Both the position numbers and the translations under genes were made by a program. Shown piece after piece: positions 1 through 9,940 of a DNA stretch of 64,000 bases. The stretch is from Cristatella mucedo (lineage: Eukaryota > Bryozoa > Phylactolaemata > Cristatellidae), in contig WPIO01000028.1 in NCBI GenBank assembly GCA_009760855.2, positions 3,153,501 to 3,217,500 of the forward strand. Direction: 5' to 3'. The notes under the pieces were generated by a model. It was not told the origin of the DNA. It made no database searches and worked only from the letters and a program-made list of their open reading frames with translations. Each line of letters begins with the position of its first letter. Position 1 is the first letter of the stretch.

Positions 1-1934
1 GCAGACGCCGCGGGCACCGGCACTCCCGGGCGGCACCGGGTCACCGCCCGAGGCTCATTCCGATTTCGAGCCAAGTACCGGACGTAAGATGACGCCCGAC
101 TACCGATGGCAGTGTGCGCAAACGTTCTCCGTAAGCTTCTAAGCATGCAGCGAGGAGAAAATTCGACAGCACGGGCGGCTGTATCGCCAGCAAGACATAG
201 ACGGACAGTCGGCCGGCTACACTCCCTCCGCCAGCCACCGCGCCGCCACCCACACCGGCAGCACAGGCCCTATCCCCTTCCAACCGGTTGATCCGGGCGG
301 CGACGAGGTACAGGAAGCCAGAGATATTTGAGAAACTTACGATTAGGAACTGCACGATTCCAAATAGTGTCCGGATAGAGAGCCATGATTCCTAGAGCCG
401 GCGGACCTCACGAGAAGCCGCACTCACGCGTGTTGGCGCGCGGGTAATTCACCAAAGGTGAAGGACTCCCCACGTCAGCCAATAGCGACAGGCTGCTCAG
501 GAAGTCGTGCCCTTTGAACGTCCCCGGGTCATCTCCCATAGATAGACGCAACGATCGACGTGGCCGCATACCCAGCCAGTGAACCGTGCGGGTTCGAGTC
601 AGCCTTACATTCGAGTAACGCGCTTAATGCAGCCGCTAAATTTCAGCCAAAATGGCAATATAGCTTGTAAATGCTATCTTACAGCAGTGCATTCAGATTC
701 TTGAGGCAAGCGCCCGACCATGCCGCCGGATAGCGGCCTAGCGGGCTGGGGGAAGGCGGGGGGGGGGGGCGGAGGAGGCCGAAGAGGGAAGGCGGGGTTG
801 GAGACGGCGGGGGACGGCGGGGGTTGGGTGGTCGAGGGTGTGACCGCCTTTCAGAACGCGCGGTGCAGTCGAGCCTGTTGTCCGAATCCCTCCTGACCGA
901 CGAGTCAGCGAAACAAGCGAGGGGCAACTGACGCGCGCTAGAGAAGTAACCGACCGCTCACGAGCGAAGCTGCTATCGATGAGTGGGGGGGGGGGGGGCT
1001 AGGAAGCGTCGCTCTAGCGGCCGGTGCCGCAGAGAGAGAGAGAGAGGGAGCTCGCGCTGGAGCAGAATTCGCGTCGAGGAGGGCGGGTGCCTTCATAGAT
1101 ATATCCGCATTGCTGAGCGAGATTCGGAGGCGCAGGCCAGACAGATTTCAAGGGGTCAAGTTCTTTAGTAGAGGAGGCCTGAGTCCTCCTGACCGTAGCT
1201 AAAGCCTGCCGACAACTGCTCGCGATATCGGGTGGGGGGAAGGGGACCCTGCTTGCTGGGCCACCCGGCTGGGATGGGGCGCAAGTTCCGGCTGGCTGAG
1301 CGGCGGCAGGGGACGTCTGCAGGGGCGGGGCTCTTCCCGTTCCGACGGCGGCAGTGTCGAGGTTACCGTTTCGATGAAAATTCCACCTGCACATTAGAGC
1401 GTAAAACCTTGCGCATGTCGCCGAATTTATTGCTTTGCGTCCGTGCTCTTGCTAGCGCGCGGTCGACGGTGAAAAGCTTGCTATTGTCAAAGGAACCGCT
1501 GTCGCAGCTTACGCGAGAGTTTGTAGGCACTTCCCTAAGTTACATGTATAGGGAACCGCACCGCACCTATCGCAATCTAGACTCAAGGTTATGATGCATG
1601 CGGTTCCTTATATTCACTACGACGCACGCCGTTCGTATTAGTCATATATAAGAGCGCTAATTAAGTGTTGCGGCAGCCATAATCGAGGTCCGATCAAAGC
1701 CAGTGAGCATTTCACTGCATCCACCTCAAATTGATATCGCCCCGGTGATCAATAAGAAATAGTTCATGCAGCTGTTAACCTTCGGCTTTCCACTTCGTCA
1801 CAGCTCACGAATACATTTCTACAAAGGATTTCAGACGTCGTTTTCACAGAAGTTGCAGTAGCCGCCTTCTAATCATCTGCATCTCCGCCAACCGTAGCGT
1901 CGTCAAGCATGGCTTCGACGCTTCGGCAGGCTCG
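1..1934. other. GC-rich non-repeat DNA, no defended gene
   Basis: The first 1.4 kb is GC- and CpG-rich, with homopolymer G runs at about 758-769 and 985-998 and a short GA run near 1032-1046. From about 1.4 kb the composition falls towards AT. Open frames here overlap on both strands and have arginine/proline-rich composition typical of chance frames in GC-rich DNA. The one frame with membrane-protein character is listed separately. No repeat family was recognised. Confidence 0.5.
41..391 (-). CDS. possible membrane-protein exon (TM1-TM2-like), unproven
   Basis: The minus-strand frame is open from a stop at about 392-394 to a stop at about 41. It contains a strongly hydrophobic stretch of about 26 residues (LFGIVQFLIVSF onward, ending ...LYLVAARI), then a Gly/Ala-rich linker, then a second hydrophobic stretch (SVYVLLAIQPPVLSNFLLAA). 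The order helix, short basic loop, helix beginning with VLLAI resembles the TM1-TM2 part of the GPCR at 30045 in this window (YQVLLAIAAADLLL), but identity is low. There is no ATG at a convincing place. An alternative reading on the same strand is an ATG in good Kozak context (ATCATGG, about 388-385) that runs 45 nt to a consensus donor GTAAGT at about 340-335. Either would be one exon of a split gene leaving the window. It may also be chance. Confidence 0.15.
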   Translation of the reverse strand, partial: ESWLSIRTLFGIVQFLIVSFSNISGFLYLVAARINRLEGDRACAAGVGGGAVAGGGSVAGRLSVYVLLAIQPPVLSNFLLAACLEAYGERLRTLPSVVGRHLTSGTWLEIGMSLGR

Positions 1935-2042
1935 TTATAAATACGTATATATATATATATATATGCATTATATATACGCATTATATATACGCATTATATA
2001 TACGTATACGTATATACGTACGTATATATATATATATATATG
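1935..2042. repeat. (TA)n-rich microsatellite with 13-bp sub-unit
   Basis: Alternating TA tract interrupted by about three copies of a GCATTATATATAC-like unit, then TACG steps. It directly abuts the tail end of the SINE-S2 copy beginning at about 2041, so it may have grown from the A/T-rich tail or the insertion site of that element. Confidence 0.9.
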
Positions 2043-2179
2043 TAATTCATTTGTATAGCGCCCAAATAGAACTTAATCTTCATTCACGCGCTTCGCATAT
2101 GCCACAAGGCTCGAGCCCACGACCTCGGCCAGACCTTGGTCGAGGCGAACGCCCTTAACCGCTGGGCCACACTTGTCGG
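2041..2179 (-). mobile_element. SINE-S2 copy
   Basis: Read on the minus strand: a tRNA-like head with the motif GGTCGTGGGCTCGAGCC (B-box-like) after TGGCCCAGCGGTTAAG (A-box-like), then a tail with the GCGC hairpin and ATTAAGTTCT core, ending in ACAAATGAATT. It is nearly full length compared with the copies at 5700, 27198 and 51884. The tail is related to the 3' end of LINE-A in this window. Confidence 0.8.
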
Positions 2180-2316
2180 ATGCTTGGATCGCCAGCCCTT
2201 CAGCTTGGCTAGAGACAGGCGAACACTGTGAGCTTCGGCTCCACATCATCGGGTACCCAGACCGTCGTCAAAGCGAAACATGATCAGGGCTCGAAGAGCA
2301 GGAATAACAGGAAAAA

Positions 2317-2880
2317 TAATAATAATAATAATGCACTTGAATAAAGCGCCCTCAGAGAACTTAATCTCTCTCTAGGCGCTTTTCATTTGCTGCAAAGGGA
2401 AATGGAATTGAATGGTAAGTAAAATCATGCTTGAAAAACAAACAAAAATAATAATATGGTCAGGGGTGACATGCACAGGGTCAGCATGCAAATGTGGTTA
2501 GTGGCAGCATGCACAGTGTCAGCACGCATAAGCACATCAAGGACGAATCACAGGGACCCACTAAATGCTGTCCTAAATAGGTGTGTCTTTAAGTTCTTTT
2601 TAAATGTGGTCAGGTCAGGGGATGTTCTGACGCAGGTCGGGAGTGAGTTCCAGGCTTTGGGAACATACGAACTAAATACACGGTCTCCAAAGGATTTGAG
2701 ATTTGTACGAGGCATTGGTAAACTGTTGGATTCCGAAAAGCGGGTGGTACGATGCTTGGCCTGATGGGGTAGTATATCGGAGAGATAGGCTGGAGCCATA
2801 GACTGAAGGGACCTAAAAGTGAGCGACGAAACCTTGAAGTCAATCCGTTGCTTCCGTTGCTTGAAGTCAATCCGTTGCGT
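2317..2880 (-). mobile_element. LINE-A (L2-like) 3' end, 5'-truncated
   Basis: The plus strand begins with (AAT)n then GCACTTGAATAAAGCGCCCTC, the reverse complement of the LINE-A tail. The minus strand encodes the C-terminal part of the retrotransposon polymerase protein (motifs LKSFGDR, APKAWNSLPTC-like, LTTFKKNLKTHLFRTAFSGSL) within 2548-2883, almost uninterrupted. The reverse transcriptase core is missing (5' truncation). A small duplication of AAGTCAATCCGTTGC lies at the truncated end (about 2837-2875). Confidence 0.85.
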
Positions 2881-3999
2881 CAATACGACAATCCGCGTAG
2901 GAAGAACAGGAATAGGAGGATGCTCGCTGCATGCGTCACTGTGGCTCCGGCTGCGGCAGATTTGGCGGAGTCGCCTGCGGAGTCGCCTGCGCGGACGTTA
3001 AAGAGACTCCGTTTATTGCTCTCACGCGTACATATATAAGAGCTCGATGAATCACCGCAGTTGGGGTAACGCAGCTGCGGCGGCGGGAAACGTCCCTTAC
3101 TTCGAAGGCCGGACGCTGAGCCGAGTCAACTGCCCAACCACCGGCTGCAGGTGGGACATGCATTAGCGGGCGGACGCTTCGCTAATTACAACCGCAAGCA
3201 GCAGCAGGCGCACGCAGCAACGAGTGATTGCAATTCGTGGTGCTCGTCTTTCGCATCATTGAGCCAATTCACCTCCTCGGCCCTAATATTCATTTATCAA
3301 GTTACTGATCGTGTTTGGTAATATCTTTAAGAACTCTTTTCCAGGTTCCTTAAATTAAGCCACGATTAAAACGAACTCGATAGAGGCCCTCGGTAGCGTA
3401 AGAAGACTGGGAGACTTTACTAGACTAGTTGGTGAAGGTGGGGTGCTACTTTAATTGTGTACTCAAAATTTTAGGTGTCCTGTATGGTAGCTACTTAAAG
3501 CTGGAACGCTTCATTTAGAGGACTGCGTCCAAAGATAGCCATCGCATTCGCTCCGCGTCTCAGATTGGCGACAGTGTACGACGACGGCTGGCTAAAAATC
3601 TTACAAGCTCGCCTGTTCTGTCTAGGCTGAGCTACTTGTCTGTGCTATTTTTCTTACTGCTGGGATCCATAACAGACCATTGCAGCCTCTGCAGCTGATG
3701 TGATGGATATGATGGATGTGATGGATATGGCTGTTTGGCTGGTGAAGCAATTCCAGAGGTTCAACCATTTGTCTTCTTTTCTTAAAACAGTATCGTCCGC
3801 ATCGTCAACAAACAATACTAGACTGGGAAAACTGAAGCTACTTCTGTCCAGTCTCCTTATTGCCTTACCTATCAAAGACTCTGGAACAAGTAATAACACA
3901 TCAGCTAAACTCTTCTATCAAACCTGATATCAAAATGCGTCGTTTTTTATCGTTTACTTTTTATCGTTTTTAACATGTTTTAGCAAATATTTGACCAAA
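2881..3999. other. unannotated stretch; short GATGGATRT tandem
   Basis: No gene or known repeat family was recognised. A small tandem of TGATGGATATGATGGATG units lies at about 3697-3731. The left part (to about 3200) is moderately GC-rich, the rest AT-rich. Confidence 0.5.
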
Positions 4000-4262
4000 A
4001 CTATGACATCTACTCTCCAACTGCCGACTATGGCACATCTTTTTCAGCGGTCCTGAGCTGCTACTTCTATGCTACTCACTACCTCAACTGCTCTCCTGAC
4101 TCTGCTATGCTTCCCACTTTCTCTTTGTTGCGTGAGACGAAGTCTGTTGGCTACCGAATGCGTACCGAAAGCCGCTTAGGCTGTGAGTGCGCTATGCAAA
4201 ACTCTCCTGCGTAACGCCCACATGGTCTTTATGACTTTTTGGAGTTACTGACGGAGATACAT
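4000..4262 (+). mobile_element. LINE-B 3' end fragment
   Basis: Closely matches the C-terminal coding end and 3' end of the LINE-B copy at 54910-57050: the ACTATGGCACATC block, the TGCTACTTCTATGCTACTCA block, and the terminal block ending GGAGATACAT. Only the last 260 bp or so is present. It ends exactly where the LINE-A fragment at 4263 begins. Confidence 0.8.
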
Positions 4263-5120
4263 AGCTAGCAAGCAAATTCTAGTCACGTTTTAGAGCTAAT
4301 CACTCCACAGAGCCCGAATGGCAGAATGACTGTCTAACGACCTTCCAATTAATGCAGATTTAGGAGAGGCTCTCTCCTTGCTTGGCTGATATTTCGGCAG
4401 CACTTGATACTATTGATCAAGTCCCCCTTGAGCGCTTCTCATCTCGCCTGGGCAGCAGCACTGGCACTGCACTGTACTGCAATGGTGTACGCCCTATCTC
4501 AGTAGAAGACTCCAAAGCATTGATGTCTACGGGCAACAGCCATTCGAAGACCCTATAAATATATGGTTTACCAAGGGTCTGTGACTGCTACAATATCATA
4601 ATTTATACTTCCTCTCTTGCCATGTATTCGCCCTGCTTTACCAAGGCTTTAATTGTATACGAACGAGTTTTCTGTTGCACCAGTGATTTGACACCTCACT
4701 GCTTTCCGGCACTTAGAGTCTCTCAACTCCTTGCTGCATGTAATGCTGACATTCGTAGCTGGATGTAAGCAGACTTTCTCAGATTTAATGACGATAAAAC
4801 AAACTTACAAGGTGTGGGAAAAGCTAGTGGTACTCACAAATTAGAAAACCCAACCCTCAAAATGGGCTCCACTAGCATACCTCGTGCAGCATACGCATGA
4901 AATCTGGTTGTCCTGTTCGAAAAAAGTGACCTCACCCTAGACGATCATATCAGCTTCAAAATTAAGTCAGCCTAATTTCAGCTAAGTATAATTGCAAAAA
5001 TTCAGGCCTGATTGGTATGCCAGAGCCAAGCTGGTCAATGTATCTGACTGCTCGCAGGTCGTCCAGCCTGTGCAATTAAGGGCTGACAATTGGTGCAAAA
5101 CTCGACAGTTAGTATCATCT
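4263..5120 (+). mobile_element. LINE-A reverse-transcriptase remnant, heavily decayed
   Basis: In interrupted frames the plus strand keeps recognisable LINE-A blocks: the TTTTAGAGCTAATCACTCCACAG block, an AALDTIDQ-like motif (RT motif A region), the EVPL-to-GSV region, the NDDKTNL-like stretch, and later the PACAIKG region near 5050-5075. Many frameshifts and stops are present. The 3' part is cut off by the minus-strand LINE-B fragment that follows. Confidence 0.7.
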
Positions 5121-5129
5121 GGTTAAAGT

Positions 5130-5555
5130 GTTGCAGTTGGAACGTGTAATGTAATGTAATGTATCTCCGTCTGTAACTCCACAAAGTCGTAAAGACCATG
5201 TGGGTGTTACGCAGGAGAGTTTTGTATAGCGCACTCACAGCCTAAGCGGCTTTCGGTACGCATTCGGTAGCCAACAGACTTCGTCTCACGCAACAAAGAG
5301 AAAGTGGGAAGCATAGCAGAGTCAGGAGAGCAGTTGAGTTAGTGAGTAGCATAGAAGTAGCAGCTCAGGACCGCTGTAAATGATGCACCATAGTCGGCAG
5401 TAGTAGAGTAGCTGTCGTTGCGTAAGAATTGTGGAAGCGAGTTCCACAGTCTAGGACTTGCAGAGCTAAAGCTCCTGTCACCAACGGTCTTTAAGCGGAG
5501 GAATGGGACAGCTAATTCATTGTCCCCACACAGGACCTGAGGGTGCCGCTTCTCG
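5130..5555 (-). mobile_element. LINE-B 3' end fragment, inverted
   Basis: The plus strand begins with AATGTAATGTAATGTATCTCC, the reverse complement of the LINE-B ACATT-type tail. The minus-strand frame at 5339-5584 keeps NELAVPFLRLKTVGDRSFSS, then RLWNSLPQFLRND. Homology to the 54910 copy fades at about 5550. It sits inside or against the LINE-A remnant ending at 5120. Confidence 0.85.
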
Positions 5556-5699
5556 CCCACCTGCTGTGGCTCATTATTAAGCAACGTATCGGCATCAAAT
5601 CTGTGTCACTTAGTTTATAGATCTTTTCATTCTCACGCTCTGGCCTGTCATTCCAAACTACAGCCCAGTCAGGCTTGAGAATGTAAAATATTACAAAAT

Positions 5700-5837
5700 A
5701 TAATTCATTTATATAGCTCCCTAAGAGAACTTAATCTCTATTCAGGCGCTCCGCATCTGCCACAGGGCTCGAGCCCACGACCTCGGCCAGGCCTTGGTCG
5801 GGTCTAGCACCTTAACCACGGGCCCAACCAGCTCGGC
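5700..5837 (-). mobile_element. SINE-S2 copy
   Basis: Near full-length copy on the minus strand: the head starts GCCGAGCTGG, B-box-like region GGTCGTGGGCTCGAGCC, tail hairpin around GAGATTAAGTTCTC. The A-box-side region has a few changes (GGTTAAGGTGCTAG). Confidence 0.85.
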
Positions 5838-5865
5838 GTACCAGCACTCCTCTGACTAAAGTCGT

Positions 5866-6135
5866 TTAGCTGTGCCACCAACCACTCTCAGATCCTTTGG
5901 AGACCGCGCCTTTTGTTCATCCTCTCCCAAAGCCTGGAAAGTGCTCCTGACTGACGTCACAACATTTCCCTGACATGACTGAATTTGCAAATAAGCCGCC
6001 CACGTGTTACTCACAGCATCTGCTGGGTCCATGTGAATTGTCCTTTTCGTGGTTTTGTGTGTTGAGAATATGCATGTTATCACTATCCAAACGTTACGCT
6101 TCCTTTGCAGAATATTTAAAGTGCCAATAAAGAGA
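5866..6135 (+). mobile_element. diverged LINE-A-related 3' remnant
   Basis: Plus-strand sequence is related to the LINE-A C-terminal coding end and 3' end: a TCCTTTGGAGACCG block, a CCAAAGCCTGGAAA block, then GTGAATTGTCCTTT, GCATGTTATCAC and a terminal AAAGTGCC...AAGAGATTCAG. It is much more diverged than the other copies, resembles the copy at 13346-13600, and may represent a sister subfamily. Confidence 0.6.
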
Positions 6136-6892
6136 TTCAGCCGTATTGGAAGCCATACAAATGTCTTATTATTGTTGTTATTATGCAGTGATTCAAAATG
6201 AAGTGCTTAAAGAAGTTACCTGTCTGTATGGTTTTACGAGACACTAATTCATCAAACTTGTTAGGGTCATAGCAGTCAATATCGTGCAGTGATTGATTGC
6301 CATGAAGGGGGACAAACAATGACGATAAAAATAATAATAGTATTTTTTTTGTAGCACCTGAGGAGAACAGATTCTCTATTCATTCACTTTAAAACTCATT
6401 GCAACAGAAGCAATGACCAAGAGTTAATGGCAATTAAGGAATGATGCTTAGGCATGCATGCAAAAGCACGAAAGAAGAATCTCACCAGCACTGGGTAGTA
6501 GCACCATCCCTGGTTAGTCATACGCATTGAATCGTTGCTAAATGTCAGAAACAAAAGGCCACAGGATAAAAGACAAGTTCATTAGGGCAATGCCACTAGG
6601 GTTTAGACAGGGGTAATCTGCTGGCAATTCATTACCCTGGTCGTGGGCTCGGGTCACACAGCAGGTAATCTTCTATTGCCACTCAAGCAGGCTGATTGCC
6701 GCCTAAGGCACCTGTGCCGATACATGAATAAGGCTGTTTGATCAGCTAGCATCTACGTTTTACTTTTTGGAAACAGGCACGTCACTCTTGTCCTTAGTGA
6801 AGATGACGACAGTTTCGTAGCACAAGAATGGGCGGTAAAATCGTCTCCGACCGAGCAAAGGCAGTGGCGAGGACCGAGCTGCTGCAGGTTTC
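6136..6892. other. unannotated stretch with weak SINE remnants
   Basis: A weak LINE-A/SINE-S2-like tail (GAGAACAGATTCTCTATTCA) lies at about 6360-6385. A weak SINE-S1-like segment lies at about 6640-6755 (GGTCGTGGGCTCGGG, later GGCTGTTTGATCAGCTAGCA). Nothing else was recognised. Confidence 0.4.
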
Positions 6893-7140
6893 TAGCTTCT
6901 TTTGGATTTCGTCACATCAGGAGATACCGAGACGTCAGTCGGAAGTGAGTTCAAGGCTCTGGGAACACGGGAAATGAATGCATTCTCTCCGAGTGATTTA
7001 GGTGCAAGTTGCTTAGGTGCACAACTAATCGAACAGAGTAAGAAGGGCTGCTGGTGCGATGGGGAGAACTTGTATAAAGCGAATTCAGATAGGTAGGCCA
7101 AAGCAAGAGAACGGGTGGACCCTAAAAGTAATGGTAATAA
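6893..7140 (-). mobile_element. LINE-A C-terminal coding remnant
   Basis: The minus-strand reading keeps LKSLGENAF, then a PRALNSLPTDVSVSPDVTK-like block that matches the LINE-A protein end. No tail is present. It is bounded on the right by A/T-rich sequence and a SINE-S2. Confidence 0.65.
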
Positions 7141-7160
7141 CATAATAAAAATATAAATAA

Positions 7161-7299
7161 ATAATTCATTTTTATAGAGCCCTAAGAGAACTTAATCTCT
7201 ATTCAGGCACTTCGAAGATGCCACGGGGTGAGAGTTCACGACCTCGGCCAGACCTTGGTCGGGGCGAGCACTTTAACCACTGGATCAAAACAGCACGAC
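7161..7299 (-). mobile_element. SINE-S2 copy
   Basis: The tail begins AATTCATTTTTATAGAGCCC on the plus strand. The hairpin and the tRNA-like head (read on minus) are present, with changes in the B-box-like region (GTCGTGAACTCTCA). It lies between two LINE-A fragments in the same orientation. Confidence 0.75.
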
Positions 7300-7300
7300 A

Positions 7301-8650
7301 GAATAATAATGATAATAATAAATAATACATTTGTATAGTGCCGACAGAAAGCCCAACCTCGTTTAGGGACTTTAAATGTGCTGTAAAGGAAGCATGATCA
7401 AACGCGTAGTAACAACATGCCCGATGTCAATAAGCAAAACACGGTTATTGCGACATGCACAATATCAACATGTAAATATGATTAGTGGCAGCATGCACTT
7501 CATCAGCAAGTATAAGCACACAAAGGACACATTACAAAGACCCGCCAATTGCTGACAAAAATGTGCGTGTTTAGCTTCTTCTTAAATGTTGTCAAAGCGG
7601 GGAATGTCGTGATGTCAGTCAGGAGTAAGTTCCAGGCTTTGGGAGCATACGAACTAAAGGCACGGTTTCCAAAGGATTTGAGGTTCGCAGATCTATAGTA
7701 AACGATTAGATTCAGCACAGCAAGTGGCACGGCACCTAGCCTGGTGGGGGTTGCTCTAATAGGCAGGCTGAAGTAAGAGAATAAAGGGACCTAAACGTGA
7801 GTGAAACAACCTTAAATTCGATACGCTGCTTGACTGAGAGCCAGTGTGGGACAGCTAGAGTTAGCGTGATTTGGCAACTGCGAAGCTCACTACAGACATG
7901 CCTAGCAAGAGAGTTTTGCAATGACTATAAGCGCCTGATTACACATGTCGGAAGACCAGAAAACAGTTGAAGGCGCCGAGACTGGATTTTACAAATGCAT
8001 GGACCAATTTGGATCTAGTATCTCTGCCTAAGCTAGCCCAAATTTTAGCAATGCTATGTAGCCAAAAGGAGGCAGACTTTACTGTGGAGCCGATGTTTTG
8101 GTTTAGCGCAAGGTTACTATGGAACAAGACACATACGTTTCGTGTAGATGCAACAAGAGACCAATATGCTGGCAGAGCCGATGACGAGAGTTACGCTTTC
8201 CATGAGTCACGCTTGCTTTGCCCATAACTGGTAAGTTGATTTTATCGTCATTTCATTTGAGAAAGTGTGCAGTCATCTCCATCCTTGTGTGGATGTCAGC
8301 AGTTCGTGCAGCAAAGGAGTTATGAGAGTTCGTCGCGCTGCAGGGTTCGAAGGGATCAAATAAGTGTTACATACTGAGTGTCATTTGCATTCAAGTGAAA
8401 GCCTAGATTGTGTTTGACGATCAAACCTGCATGAGTAGAAGTATAGACTGAGAGGAGAAGAGGACCAAGCACAGAATCAATGGTTTCCAATACTTCAGTA
8501 GCTCATTGGATCATATTTCTCTCTTCATATCAATACTCCAGAGTCTTCCACTGATATGTTAAACCATGGTAGTGCAGTGCCAGTGATATCCAGGCAAAAT
8601 GAGAAACGCTCAAGAAGAACTTGATGATCAATAGGTGAGGCGGTGAACGA
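7301..8650 (-). mobile_element. LINE-A, RT region to tail, decayed
   Basis: The plus strand starts with an AAT-rich tail and CATTTGTATAGTGCCGAC, then the reverse complement of the LINE-A 3' region. Minus-strand blocks include NLKSFGNRAFSSYAPKAWN (7503-7730), KQRIEFKVVSLTFRSLYSL (7736-7921), and up to 8650 relics of the RT core (reverse complements of the YADD-to-NDDK region near 8240-8420 and of the LQSI and TIDHK region to 8640). Many indels are present. It is about 1.35 kb, 5'-truncated. Confidence 0.75.
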
Positions 8651-8759
8651 GCAGCTGTTAAGGAGACGGTGTGTGGTCAGCATCAGCATGTTTGGATTGT
8701 GCATCTATGATTCGACTACGCCTTCATTGAAGCTGGAATTGACCTCGGCCACAATATAG

Positions 8760-8930
8760 GTGAGCCGTGATGGCATACTAGGTAAGGCGGTTGCCTTTCA
8801 CAACCTTGGTCCAGAGGTCGTGGGCTCGAATCCTGCGGTGGGTGAATCTGTATCGCTGCTGCAAGCGGTGCTGATAGCCGTAAAGGCTCTTCTGTCGCTG
8901 TACAAAAGAGGTTGTTAAATCAGCTAATAT
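8760..8930 (+). mobile_element. SINE-S1 copy
   Basis: Starts GTGAGCCGTGATGGCATACTAGG (the TGGCATACTAGG part is A-box-like) and carries the B box GGGCTCGAATCC at about 8822. The body includes CTGCAAGCGGTGCTGATAGC, and it ends GTTGTTAAATCAGCTAATA. Comparable full copies lie at 9775 (minus) and 38846 (plus). Confidence 0.85.
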
Positions 8931-9774
8931 ATTGATTAATGTGATCTACAGTAATCCTGTTATGATATTTGATAGACCATCAGTCCTGATCATTGTATGC
9001 TTTCTCAAGGTGGCGTTTACTAAGCCTTGTTAGTTTAAACTTTAATAACCGCCGTAATCTTGACCTTAATGCAGGTTATTTACCGCACGGTATCCTTTCC
9101 CACTCCAAGCTTCATGCAAGCTGTTTGCCGTAGAGTTTTCTAGCATCTAGCATCCTTACTACAGACATCGTGGAGCTTGAGCTCTTTGCGTCCCGCTACG
9201 TTAGCAAACGATTCGATCCTGCTCGCGGATTGCAAGCAGGGTTCTCGCTGAGTGCAAGGCCACCAAAATAAGGACTATACTGGCCGCCACCACGTCCGTA
9301 TCCGCTACCGAAGCAAATATAATTTGTTATTTCCCTCCAAGCATCTAGAACCGACACAAATGCTCCGAGCTTCTGACCCGAAATAGTCATAAGACCGAGT
9401 CCCACGCCCACCGAAGCGCTTCTACCACGTGAAGCGGCTCGTCGCCTCCCGCTTATCGTCCAGACGCGAGGTACTAACGACTGGTGGTTCTGAGGCTGCT
9501 TCAAAGACAGGCAGCTAACTTCCTTTACTTTCCAAGCCGATATCTAAGAGCTTCGGATACTTCCGGTCGCGGCCCGCAGCTGCGGCAAGCCCGCAGCCCT
9601 TCCTAATGCGGTCATTCTGGTGCACAGAGGGCGGCGATTAATTAAGCTCTCCCGACCGATGCGGGGGCGCCGCGCGACTGAATCGGAGGCTTAGAGCTCA
9701 GTTGGTGTTTTCTGGGTAGGCGGACGGATATGCCCGGCCGACCGCAGGTCAGAAAAAAGATAAATAAATACATC
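8931..9774. other. unannotated stretch
   Basis: Mixed composition. No domain, repeat family or tandem array was recognised. A minus-strand open frame of 102 codons at 9196-9504 has no recognisable motif. Confidence 0.5.
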
Positions 9775-9940
9775 CTAGCTAATTTAACAGCCTCTTTTTG
9801 TATAGCGACAGAGGAGCCTTTACGGCTATCACCACCGCTTGCAGTGGCGATAAAGGATCGCCCACCGCAGATATCGAACCCACGACCTCGGTGCCGAGGT
9901 CGTGAAAGCAATCGCCTTACCTGGTGTGCCATCACGGCTC
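9775..9940 (-). mobile_element. SINE-S1 copy
   Basis: Full-length-like copy in minus orientation. The plus strand begins CTAGCTAATTTAACAGCCTC and ends at CCATCACGGCTC. Its B-box complement reads GATATCGAACCCACGACCTC. Confidence 0.88.
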
